Assembly (NCBI GenBank): GCA_017625155.1
Contig: JAGALP010000003.1
Coordinates: 1 to 64,000, forward strand
DNA: 64,000 nt
Direction: 5' to 3'
Origin: Paludibacteraceae bacterium
Lineage (GTDB): Bacteria > Bacteroidota > Bacteroidia > Bacteroidales > Paludibacteraceae
Both the position numbers and the translations under genes were made by a program. The first letter of the stretch is position 1, and every line of letters begins with the position of its first letter. Below are positions 15,177 through 22,466 of this stretch, in pieces. The notes under the pieces are model-generated. The model made no database searches and was not told the DNA's origin. It worked only from the letters and a program-made list of their open reading frames with translations.

Positions 15177-17507
15177 ATGAACAACAAAACACTCATTTTC
15201 TTTTCTATCATTGCATGCTTCTTAGTAAGCAATATGCCTATTTTGGCGCAAGATCATCATCATCATCATCACCACCAAGACAAGAAGTCCGATGCCCATA
15301 TCGCAGGACACGTGTTAGATGCTCATACGGGCGAACATCTCGCTTTTGTCAATGTACAAATCAAGGGCACTTCTCTGGGGTGCCTCACCGATGAATCGGG
15401 GCATTTCTACCTCAAAAACCTTCCTGAAGGCGACCTAACAGTAGTATTTTCCATGATGGGATATGAAACTCTGGAAAAGGGGGTTAAACTGAAAAAAAAC
15501 ACGCTCTTTGAGATGAACGTGGAGATAGCCGAAACATCCTTTATGATTGACAACGTGGTCGTTACTGCCAATAAGTACGAAACCAAACAAAAGGAAGTGG
15601 CAACCATTGTCAATGTCATCTCGCCCCTTATCATCGAGTCCACTACTTCCAACACGATGGCAGACGTGCTCAATTTCCAAACGGGCTTGCGCGTCGAGGA
15701 GACATGCTCTAACTGCGGTGTACCACAAATTCGTATCAATGGTTTGGAGGGACAATACACCCAAATCCTCATGGACTCCCGTCCTATCTTCTCTTCGTTG
15801 GCATCGGTCTATGGCTTGGAGCAACTGCCTGCGGGTATGGTGGATCGCATCGAGGTCATTCGTGGTGGCGGTAGCGCGCTCTATGGTGCCAACGCTATCG
15901 CGGGCGTAGTGAACATCATCACCAAAGAGCCTTCGCGCAATTTCTTCAATGTCAATCATACCACTGCTTTCACGCAAAGTGGCACCTACGACATCAACAC
16001 CGCTATGAATGCCAGTGTTGTGTCGGAGAATCAAAAAGCAGGTATCTTCCTCTTTGGCGTACAGCGCAACCGCGAGCAATACGACCGCGACAAAGATGGC
16101 TATTCTGACATCCCATTACTCAATACCACCACCGCAGGTTTTTGCTCGTTCTTCAAGACTTCCGACTACTCCAAACTCACCGCCGAGTACCATCATACCA
16201 CCGAGTATCGCCGTGGCGGATATGGCATTGATAGCGTACAACCACATGAGTCGCCTCTCTGCGAACAACTGCGACACAATATCGATGCCGCTACCCTCAA
16301 ATGGGATATGTTTACCACTGACAACAAACACTTCTTGAGTGTATATAGCAGTTTCCAGCATATCGGTCGCAATAGTTATTTCGGTACGAACTACAACCCC
16401 AATGCCTATGGCAAATCCACGGATATTGTGTCGGTTACGGGCGCGCAATATCGTTTCTCTTATCCGTGTGGTCTGATGAATGCTGACCTCAGCGCGGGTG
16501 CCGAGTATTCGTATAACCAACTCCGCGACCAGATTCTTGGTTACGACCGCAACACCCTCCAGCGCGTACATCTCGGAGGAGGATATGTCCAAAACGAATG
16601 GAAGAACAAACAATGGTCTATTCTCGTAGGTGGACGTCTGGAGCAGCACTCTTTGCTAGAGAAACCAGTCTTCTCCCCTCGCGCGAATGTGCGCTATACG
16701 CCTATCGACCCTATTATCTTGCGCCTGAGCTATGCCAGCGGCTACCGCGCACCACAAATCTACGAAGAGGACTTGCACGTAGGTGCAGTGGGTGGCGAGG
16801 TATCGCTCATATCCTTAGACGAAAACCTACGCCCCGAATACAGCCACTCCGTCAGCGGAAGCATCGACATGTACAAACGCTTTGGCAAATGGGATCTCAA
16901 CCTTACCCTTGAAGGATTTTTCACCCAACTCAACGATGTTTTCACACTCGTAGAGAACGGACATGACGCACAGGGCAACCTACTCTTGACACGTACCAAC
17001 GCGAGCGGAGCGCGCGTTGCGGGACTGAATGTAGAAGCCAAAGTCGGCTATGGTCACTTGCTCACTTTCCAAGCGGGTTATACCTACAATCATAGCCGTT
17101 ATATCGAACCCGAACAATGGAGCGAGAATCCCAATATCGCCCCTCAACGCCGTATGTTCCGTACACCAGACCACTATGGTTATTTCCTCTGCAATATCGA
17201 GCCGTTCAAGCATTTCCATATTGTCACCAACGGCAAGGTCACTGGCAGTATGCTCGTGCAGCACTTTGCGGGCTACGTACCAGAAGATGAAGAGGAAGAA
17301 ACACCCGTATTCTTCGAGTGGGACGTGAAACTCTGCTACGATATTCCTCTCTATAAGCACTATACCTTGGAAGTCAACGCTGGCGTAAAGAACCTGCTTG
17401 ACCATTTCCAACGCGACATCGACCAAGGCATGGACCGCGATGCAGGATACGTGTATGGACCTGCTTCACCAAGAACATTCTTTGCAGGAATAAACTTGAA
17501 AATATAA
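15177..17507 (+). CDS. TonB-dependent receptor with His7 tract, likely metal or metallophore uptake
   Basis: 776 aa. Signal peptide of about 25 residues ending ILAQ, immediately followed by D and seven histidines, so the mature protein begins with a metal-binding tract. Then a CarboxypepD_reg-like domain (GHVLDAHTGEHLAFVNVQIK), a plug (TCSNCGVPQIRINGLEGQYT, then IEVIRGGGSALYGANAIAG) and a 22-strand barrel ending FFAGINLKI. The plug resembles BtuB/CirA-type receptors. The ligand is unknown; the His tract and nearby metal genes suggest zinc, copper, iron or a complex of them. Transcribed alone from 15016 to the terminator at 17511. Confidence 0.9.
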   Translation: MNNKTLIFFSIIACFLVSNMPILAQDHHHHHHHQDKKSDAHIAGHVLDAHTGEHLAFVNVQIKGTSLGCLTDESGHFYLKNLPEGDLTVVFSMMGYETLEKGVKLKKNTLFEMNVEIAETSFMIDNVVVTANKYETKQKEVATIVNVISPLIIESTTSNTMADVLNFQTGLRVEETCSNCGVPQIRINGLEGQYTQILMDSRPIFSSLASVYGLEQLPAGMVDRIEVIRGGGSALYGANAIAGVVNIITKEPSRNFFNVNHTTAFTQSGTYDINTAMNASVVSENQKAGIFLFGVQRNREQYDRDKDGYSDIPLLNTTTAGFCSFFKTSDYSKLTAEYHHTTEYRRGGYGIDSVQPHESPLCEQLRHNIDAATLKWDMFTTDNKHFLSVYSSFQHIGRNSYFGTNYNPNAYGKSTDIVSVTGAQYRFSYPCGLMNADLSAGAEYSYNQLRDQILGYDRNTLQRVHLGGGYVQNEWKNKQWSILVGGRLEQHSLLEKPVFSPRANVRYTPIDPIILRLSYASGYRAPQIYEEDLHVGAVGGEVSLISLDENLRPEYSHSVSGSIDMYKRFGKWDLNLTLEGFFTQLNDVFTLVENGHDAQGNLLLTRTNASGARVAGLNVEAKVGYGHLLTFQAGYTYNHSRYIEPEQWSENPNIAPQRRMFRTPDHYGYFLCNIEPFKHFHIVTNGKVTGSMLVQHFAGYVPEDEEEETPVFFEWDVKLCYDIPLYKHYTLEVNAGVKNLLDHFQRDIDQGMDRDAGYVYGPASPRTFFAGINLKI

Positions 17508-17510
17508 CAA

Positions 17511-17540
17511 TAAAAAATAGCACCGTGGTGCTATTTTTTA
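17511..17540. terminator. Bidirectional terminator between convergent genes
   Basis: TAAAAAATAGCACC (17511-17524) pairs with GGTGCTATTTTTTA (17527-17540) around a 2-base loop. It ends both the receptor (+) and rlmI (-) messages; the rlmI stop codon is in the stem. Confidence 0.85.
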
Positions 17541-18749
17541 TTCTATTTGAAGTACCAAACCTTTTAGATATTCGCCCTCAGGGTGATAAATATTAATCGG
17601 ATGGTCAGCAGGTTGGTGCAATTGGTGCAAGATACGCACTTTGCGACCCACCTGTGCTGCGGCAGAAAACACAGCCAAACGGAACATTTCCTTATCAATC
17701 GCCTGCGAACAAGAGAAAGTAAATAATATACCACCAGGACGAATACTTTGTATGCCCTTGGCATTCAAGCGTTGATAGCCACGCAGCGCATTCTTAACCG
17801 CATCTCTGTGTTTGGCAAAGGCAGGAGGATCCAACACAATCAAATCATATTTACTTTGGTTCTTTGCCATAAACTCGAATGCCTCCTCGGCAAAAGCCTC
17901 ATGGGGTGCATGCTCGCCAAAGTTGTGCGCCACGTTGCTGCGTACCAAGTCAATGGCTTTTTGGCTCACATCCACCGAGTGCACCAACTTCGCTCCACCA
18001 CGCAACGCATACACGGAGAATCCGCCCGTATAGCAAAACATATTCAGCACCTCTTTACCTTGTGCATAATGCTCCAGCAAAGCGCGGTTGTCGCGCTGGT
18101 CAATAAAGAAGCCTGTCTTTTGTCCACGCAACCAATCGATACGAAAGTCCAACCCGTTCTCTCTTGCCCAAAAATCTCCGTTGAAATCGGCTTTATCTGC
18201 ACCTATTAGGTAGCCAACACGCTCACCTTGAATAGGGGCTTTGTGAGGCAATGTGTCATCCGACTTGTAATATACCTTATCCACTTGTGCAACGGATTGG
18301 ATAATTGCCTCTGCTATCTCCTCGCGATGGCAGTGCATGCCGATGGAATGGGCTTGAATCACTGCTGTATCGGCATAAATATCCACAATCAGTCCAGGCA
18401 AGAAATCGCCTTCGCCATGTACCAAGCGGTAGGTGTTGTTGTCCGCAGTAATCAATCCCAACGAACAGCGCACTTCGTATGCTGCACGAATACGCTCTTG
18501 CCAAAAATCTGCAGGCAGTTCCCCTACTCCAAATGCCAAGATACGTACTGCTATAGAGCCTATCTGATAGTGTCCCACGCCCAATATTTTTCCGTTGGAA
18601 TCGAGCACCTGTACCACCTCACCCTCTTGTGGCTGAGCATATGGATAATCCGCATCCAACTGAATACTACGGATGGCACCCGAGAATACCCAAGGGTGGA
18701 AACGAAGAAGCGATTCTTCTTTATGAGGTTTCAAATATACCGTTGTCAT
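17538..18749 (-). CDS. rlmI: 23S rRNA (cytosine-1962-C5)-methyltransferase
   Basis: 403 aa. N-terminal PUA domain (residues ~1-75, HPWVFSGAI and GEVVQVLDSNGKILGVGHY), then a central EEHEA-like domain and a Rossmann methyltransferase. Key motifs are GQKTGFFIDQRDNR, NMFCYTGGFSVYALRGGAK (SAM-binding), LIVLDPPAFAKHR (motif IV) and FTFSCSQAID with the catalytic Cys. The family methylates C1962 of 23S rRNA. It follows the exonuclease gene, with its start codon only 6-7 bp from a heptamer repeat array, and ends at the shared terminator. Confidence 0.93.
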   Translation of the reverse strand: MTTVYLKPHKEESLLRFHPWVFSGAIRSIQLDADYPYAQPQEGEVVQVLDSNGKILGVGHYQIGSIAVRILAFGVGELPADFWQERIRAAYEVRCSLGLITADNNTYRLVHGEGDFLPGLIVDIYADTAVIQAHSIGMHCHREEIAEAIIQSVAQVDKVYYKSDDTLPHKAPIQGERVGYLIGADKADFNGDFWARENGLDFRIDWLRGQKTGFFIDQRDNRALLEHYAQGKEVLNMFCYTGGFSVYALRGGAKLVHSVDVSQKAIDLVRSNVAHNFGEHAPHEAFAEEAFEFMAKNQSKYDLIVLDPPAFAKHRDAVKNALRGYQRLNAKGIQSIRPGGILFTFSCSQAIDKEMFRLAVFSAAAQVGRKVRILHQLHQPADHPINIYHPEGEYLKGLVLQIE

Positions 18750-18752
18750 AAT

Positions 18753-18787
18753 CTCTAAACACTAATCACTAAACACTAAACAATACC
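18753..18787. repeat. 7-bp repeat array at the exonuclease/rlmI junction
   Basis: Heptamers CTCTAAA, CACTAAT, CACTAAA, CACTAAA, CAATACC. The TAG stop of the exonuclease gene lies inside the array, and the rlmI start codon is directly beside it. Confidence 0.75.
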
Positions 18788-19492
18788 CGCCTTAGCGGCA
18801 TCCCCTAAACTCCTTTTCGCCATAGCCTCTTGTTGGCGCTGGATTTGCTTTTCCCTCTCTACGCGCTTAAGGGCTTCCACTGCGCGCTTGGATAGTGGCT
18901 GCACTTGTTGCAACGCAAGATAGATACTCAGCGTAGCCCACGCATCGGTGGAGGCGTAGCGCGCTTGTTCGGGCGTGAGATGCGAGTTCTCCCAATTAGT
19001 GAGTTGCTGTGATTTGCTAATCTTTTTGCCAAAGATAATTGCAAAGATCTTTTGCAAACCGAGTTCCATAATACCATATTTGCATACCATCGATTGCAAA
19101 TCTACACAATTGGCAGGCTTGAAGTCGCGTCTTCTGCGAAGACCAGTAATATCATCTTTGAAAGCCAACCCCACTTTACATATGTTAGGATTAGCGAATA
19201 TTTCTGCGATTTCAACGGGCAAACCTACATGCGTAAGGCGAAATAGGTAACAACGTTCCAAGGTAGCTATTTGCACCAAAGCAGTAGGGTAGTGCACTCC
19301 TCTTTTGAAAGAAGGACGAGCCTCTGTATCCACTCCGAGTACGGTGTGCTGGCGCAAGTACGCCGCAGCATCAGCCACCATTTCGGGCTTATCTACCACA
19401 ATCACTTCGCCTTCGAAAAAGGTAACGGGCAGCGTTTGAATAGCTGCTTTATCAATGTGTTGAGCAAACGTATTAGGCAAGAAACTACTCAT
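18776..19492 (-). CDS. 3'-5' exonuclease, RNase D-like (DEDD family)
   Basis: 238 aa single-domain DEDDy exonuclease: LGVDTEARPSF (ExoI, Asp-Glu), VGLAFKDDITGLRRR (ExoII), and YASTDAWATLSIYLAL (ExoIII, Tyr and Asp). It lacks the HRDC domains of true RNase D. A basic C-terminal tail (KRVEREKQIQRQQEAMAKRS) may bind nucleic acid. The start overlaps the DUF5063 stop by 8 bp, so the two are coupled. Likely RNA or DNA 3'-end processing; the exact substrate is unknown. Confidence 0.9.
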   Translation of the reverse strand: MSSFLPNTFAQHIDKAAIQTLPVTFFEGEVIVVDKPEMVADAAAYLRQHTVLGVDTEARPSFKRGVHYPTALVQIATLERCYLFRLTHVGLPVEIAEIFANPNICKVGLAFKDDITGLRRRRDFKPANCVDLQSMVCKYGIMELGLQKIFAIIFGKKISKSQQLTNWENSHLTPEQARYASTDAWATLSIYLALQQVQPLSKRAVEALKRVEREKQIQRQQEAMAKRSLGDAAKAGIV

Positions 19493-20009
19493 CTACAGAT
19501 AATGATAATACATGTAATGGGCGAAGTACATTCAATAACTTTTGTCCCCAGTGCTGTTCAAATGCTTCCAAGCAACTGACCAACGCATCATTCATCACCG
19601 CCTCTTCGCGTGTTTGATAATTGCAAGCCAAATCTTTGACCTCTTGATAGATATCGGCGATATTTTCCGATATAAAGGCTGTGATAGGTTCGTCAGAGTA
19701 GCGCATATCTTCCACGAATACTTCCAGATAAGCATCGTCCGAACCGAGCTTTTGAGCGATTGCCTGACGCATGCTTTCGTACTCAGATTCGGTAACGAAG
19801 CGTTCTGGATAGCCATCCATCTCTTCGGTAGCTTTGGGTAAAAGACGTGCTTTGAGATACAGCAATGGCAAGAGGCAGAGCATTTTCTCGATGAAATCGG
19901 CTCTTTCTTGTTCTTCCGCCTGCTCAAGATATAGGCAGAGCTGCACTGCTACCGTCACAAATTCTATAGCAGGCTCCTGATAAACATAATGTGTAGAGGT
20001 CGTGGACAT
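19485..20009 (-). CDS. DUF5063 domain-containing protein
   Basis: 174 aa, mostly alpha-helical and acidic, without a signal peptide or membrane segment. I recognise it as the Bacteroidales DUF5063 family, which is regularly found just upstream of an RNase D-like exonuclease, as here. No catalytic motif is visible. Its function is unknown; by context it may partner the exonuclease and RlmI in RNA metabolism. Confidence 0.8.
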   Translation of the reverse strand: MSTTSTHYVYQEPAIEFVTVAVQLCLYLEQAEEQERADFIEKMLCLLPLLYLKARLLPKATEEMDGYPERFVTESEYESMRQAIAQKLGSDDAYLEVFVEDMRYSDEPITAFISENIADIYQEVKDLACNYQTREEAVMNDALVSCLEAFEQHWGQKLLNVLRPLHVLSLSVDE

Positions 20010-20034
20010 CGTATGATTCTGTATAATTTGTTTG

Positions 20035-20042
20035 CAAAGGTA
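20035..20042 (-). promoter_or_regulatory. Probable -7 box of the DUF5063-exonuclease-rlmI operon
   Basis: TACCTTTG on the minus strand, 26 bp before the DUF5063 start. A TTTT stands in for the -33 box at the usual 20-bp distance. Confidence 0.5.
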
Positions 20043-20051
20043 CGCTTTTTT

Positions 20052-20082
20052 TTTGATATATGAAAAAAAAATAGTAATTTTG
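20052..20082 (+). promoter_or_regulatory. Promoter of the upp-vanZ-dprA operon
   Basis: TTTG (20052-20055), 19-bp spacer, TAATTTTG (20075-20082). The predicted start near 20088 excludes the longer upstream reading frame and fixes the ATG of upp at 20110. Confidence 0.65.
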
Positions 20083-20109
20083 CACGAAATTTTAATACCA
20101 TATACAGAA

Positions 20110-20772
20110 ATGAAAGTAATTAATCTATCGGAGCAACCTTCGTTGCTAAATCAGTATCTAAAAGAAATGCGCAGTATAGATGTGCAAAAGGATAGCATGC
20201 GTTTTCGCCGAAATATCGAACGAATAGGTGAGATAATGGCTGTAGAGATTAGCAAGCATCTGACATATGCTGCGGAACAGGTGCAGACTCCTTTGGCGGT
20301 TGCTGAGATGCAAGTGCCTCAGGATAAGGTGGTGTTAGGTACTTTGTTGCGTGCGGGCTTGCCTATGCATCAAGGATTTTTGAATATGTTTGACAAGGCA
20401 GAGAATGCCTTTATCAGTGCTTATCGCAAAGAGACAATTGGTCGCCGAGGCGAGATGCAGATAGAGATAGTGTCGGAATATCTAGCAGCTCCGTCTATTG
20501 AAGGCAAGACATTGATATTGGTAGATCCAATGCTTGCTACAGGTTTGTCAATGGAGGTGGGGTACAAGGCTTTGTTGAGTCACGGAACGCCTAAGAGTGT
20601 ACATGTGGCTTGTTTGTTTGGTACGCCTCAAGCGATAGACTATCTGTCTAAGACAATGCCAGAGCATGTTACGCTATGGTGTGCAGTAATCGACCCCGTA
20701 TTGAACGAGAAGAAGTATATTGTTCCTGGATTGGGTGATGCGGGCGACTTATGCTTTGGCGAAAAATTATAG
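20110..20772 (+). CDS. upp: Uracil phosphoribosyltransferase
   Basis: 220 aa from the ATG at 20110 (MKVINLSEQPSLLNQYLKEM). It carries the PRPP-binding loop TLILVDPMLATGLSMEVGYK, the VLGTLLRAGLPMHQGFL block and a C-terminal uracil-binding region ending YIVPGLGDAGDLCFG. It salvages uracil to UMP using PRPP. The next gene begins inside its last codons (22-bp overlap). Confidence 0.95.
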   Translation: MKVINLSEQPSLLNQYLKEMRSIDVQKDSMRFRRNIERIGEIMAVEISKHLTYAAEQVQTPLAVAEMQVPQDKVVLGTLLRAGLPMHQGFLNMFDKAENAFISAYRKETIGRRGEMQIEIVSEYLAAPSIEGKTLILVDPMLATGLSMEVGYKALLSHGTPKSVHVACLFGTPQAIDYLSKTMPEHVTLWCAVIDPVLNEKKYIVPGLGDAGDLCFGEKL

Positions 20773-21137
20773 GATTTTGGAAGAGTATAGCAGTCGCTGG
20801 CGTGATTGCGTATGGCTGCCTGCTACGCAAACCATTGTACACACTGCCTCCCATCGAAGGCGGAGATAAGTGGGTGCATTGGTTGGCATTCTTGGTCTTG
20901 ACTTTAGTGCTACTGTGGGATAGTAAAACCGCAGGGTTAAAGTCGTGGAAGATGTGGCTTGTAGCCGTAGCAATTCCTGTAGTTTATGGCGGAGTCATCG
21001 AGCTATTACAGGAGCAATTCTTTTATCCTCGTACAGGTGAATGGATGGATTGGCTGGCAGATGGTGTGGGAGTGTGCATGGGATTGGTATGTTGGTGTAT
21101 AGGCACGTGGTGGCATGAGAGAAGAGTGGGTAAATAG
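20751..21137 (+). CDS. VanZ-like family membrane protein
   Basis: 128 aa with about four transmembrane segments and the VanZ-like pattern GGDKWVHWLAFLVLTL, then YGGVIELLQEQFFYPRTGEW and DWLADGVGVCMG. Many Bacteroidetes genomes carry such a short VanZ-like protein; no resistance role is implied. The gene overlaps upp by 22 bp and dprA by 23 bp, so the three are translationally coupled. Confidence 0.8.
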   Translation: MLWRKIIGFWKSIAVAGVIAYGCLLRKPLYTLPPIEGGDKWVHWLAFLVLTLVLLWDSKTAGLKSWKMWLVAVAIPVVYGGVIELLQEQFFYPRTGEWMDWLADGVGVCMGLVCWCIGTWWHERRVGK

Positions 21138-22185
21138 AATTGCGTTGACTTGGGCAAACAAGACACGCTTGCGTGGTATCCGTCATGCATTGGAGGTGTG
21201 CGGTTCGGCTACGGAGGTCATCAAGCAACATGGTGAACTGGTGAGTCACGAAGCGTTGGATTTTGCTCGCAAGGAACTCGAATTCATCGAGAAGCACAAT
21301 ATCCAGATGTATTATTTTAGGGATGAGAACTATCCCTATCGCTTGGCGCATTGTGTGGATGCGCCTTTGTTGTTGTACGCCAAGGGGCATGTAGATGTCA
21401 ATCCTAAGCATATAGTGAGTGTGGTGGGTACCCGCATGCCAAGTGAACGCGGAAAAGATTGGTGCAGACAGTTGGTATTGGATTTAGCAGCGCAGGTACC
21501 CGATTTGACTATTGTGAGTGGATTAGCCTACGGAATAGATGTGGTGGCCCATCGGGCCGCGTTGGAAGCAGGGATTCCTACGATTGTTATCCCTGCTCAT
21601 GGCTTAGACCGAATCTATCCTGCGGTACATCGCAATGTGGCTGTTCAAGCATTGGACAGGGGTGGGATATTGACGGAATATACGCGTGATACAGAGCCAG
21701 AGCGATTTAATTTTGTGGCCCGCAACCGCATTGTGGCTGGTATGGCAGATGCCGTGGTAGTGGTGGAGTCGAAGCAAAAAGGTGGCTCGCTGATAACCGC
21801 AGATATGGCAGTGGATTATGGACGCGATGTATTTGCGTTGCCTGGGCGTGTAGGTGATGTATGCAGTGCAGGATGTAATGATTTGATCAAGCGGAATAAG
21901 GCGCAACTGATTGAATGTGCGAAGGATTTGATTGCTGCGATGCAATGGGAGGTAACGCCCAATAAGCCTGTGCAAACAAGTATGCTGGAATTGGTGTGTG
22001 AGTTGACGGACCAACAATTGCAATTGGTCAATTTGCTGCGTGAGGCAGAAGATGGACTGCATATCAATCAGTTGGTAATGGAAACGCAGTTGGCGTATAA
22101 TCTGGTATCGTCAGAATTGGTGATGTTGGAGTTGCAAGATGTGGTAAAATCAATGCCAGGAGGTATGTGGCGAGTGAAAAAATGA
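21115..22185 (+). CDS. dprA: DNA-processing protein DprA
   Basis: 356 aa. The Rossmann-like DprA core is complete: SVVGTRMPSERGK, IVSGLAYGIDVVAHRAALEA, GLDRIYPAVHR, ILTEY, FVARNRIVAGMADAVVVVES, GGSLITADMAVDYGRDVFALPG, GCNDLIKRNKAQLI. An N-terminal SAM-like domain and a C-terminal winged helix (DGLHINQLVMETQLAYNLVS) flank it. It loads RecA onto incoming single-stranded DNA in transformation. No other competence gene is nearby. Confidence 0.95.
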   Translation: MREEWVNRIALTWANKTRLRGIRHALEVCGSATEVIKQHGELVSHEALDFARKELEFIEKHNIQMYYFRDENYPYRLAHCVDAPLLLYAKGHVDVNPKHIVSVVGTRMPSERGKDWCRQLVLDLAAQVPDLTIVSGLAYGIDVVAHRAALEAGIPTIVIPAHGLDRIYPAVHRNVAVQALDRGGILTEYTRDTEPERFNFVARNRIVAGMADAVVVVESKQKGGSLITADMAVDYGRDVFALPGRVGDVCSAGCNDLIKRNKAQLIECAKDLIAAMQWEVTPNKPVQTSMLELVCELTDQQLQLVNLLREAEDGLHINQLVMETQLAYNLVSSELVMLELQDVVKSMPGGMWRVKK

Positions 22186-22192
22186 AATAATG

Positions 22193-22224
22193 TTTGCATA
22201 TTTCAAAAAAAAGCAGTACCTTTG
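22193..22224 (+). promoter_or_regulatory. Promoter of the small membrane protein and topoisomerase genes
   Basis: TTTG (22193-22196), 20-bp spacer, TACCTTTG (22217-22224). Transcription near 22230 makes the ATG at 22266 the first usable start. Confidence 0.7.
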
Positions 22225-22265
22225 TAGCGTTTTCGAAAAAATGGATACTAAAAATCATTAATGAT

Positions 22266-22433
22266 ATGGATACTTTATTGAAAAATTTAGGTGCTATTTT
22301 AGTCCTTCTTGGTGTTATTTGCTTGGCAGTCTATTATTTTGGTGTTCAAGAAAATGCACTTTTGGTAGTTAGCATGGTATTGGAGGTAGCAGGTTTGTTT
22401 GCTCACGTATTCCTTAACAAACGCTATCAATAA
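22266..22433 (+). CDS. Small two-helix membrane protein of unknown function
   Basis: 55 aa (MDTLLKNLGAILVLLGVICL). Two hydrophobic segments (about residues 8-25 and 32-48) are joined by a short loop, ending in a basic NKRYQ. It lies between the promoter and the topoisomerase gene, 33 bp upstream of the latter, so the two are co-transcribed. I cannot assign a function. Confidence 0.7.
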   Translation: MDTLLKNLGAILVLLGVICLAVYYFGVQENALLVVSMVLEVAGLFAHVFLNKRYQ

Positions 22434-22466
22434 TCCATCTTTAGATTATTTCCGTCAATTGGGATA

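Noticed and set aside
15255-15275. His7 tract as a cloning artefact
   Set aside because: It lies within a natural gene between a normal signal peptide and a normal domain, in chromosomal context.
20751-21137. VanZ-like protein as an antibiotic-resistance gene
   Set aside because: Short VanZ-like proteins are common in Bacteroidetes, and no other van genes are nearby.
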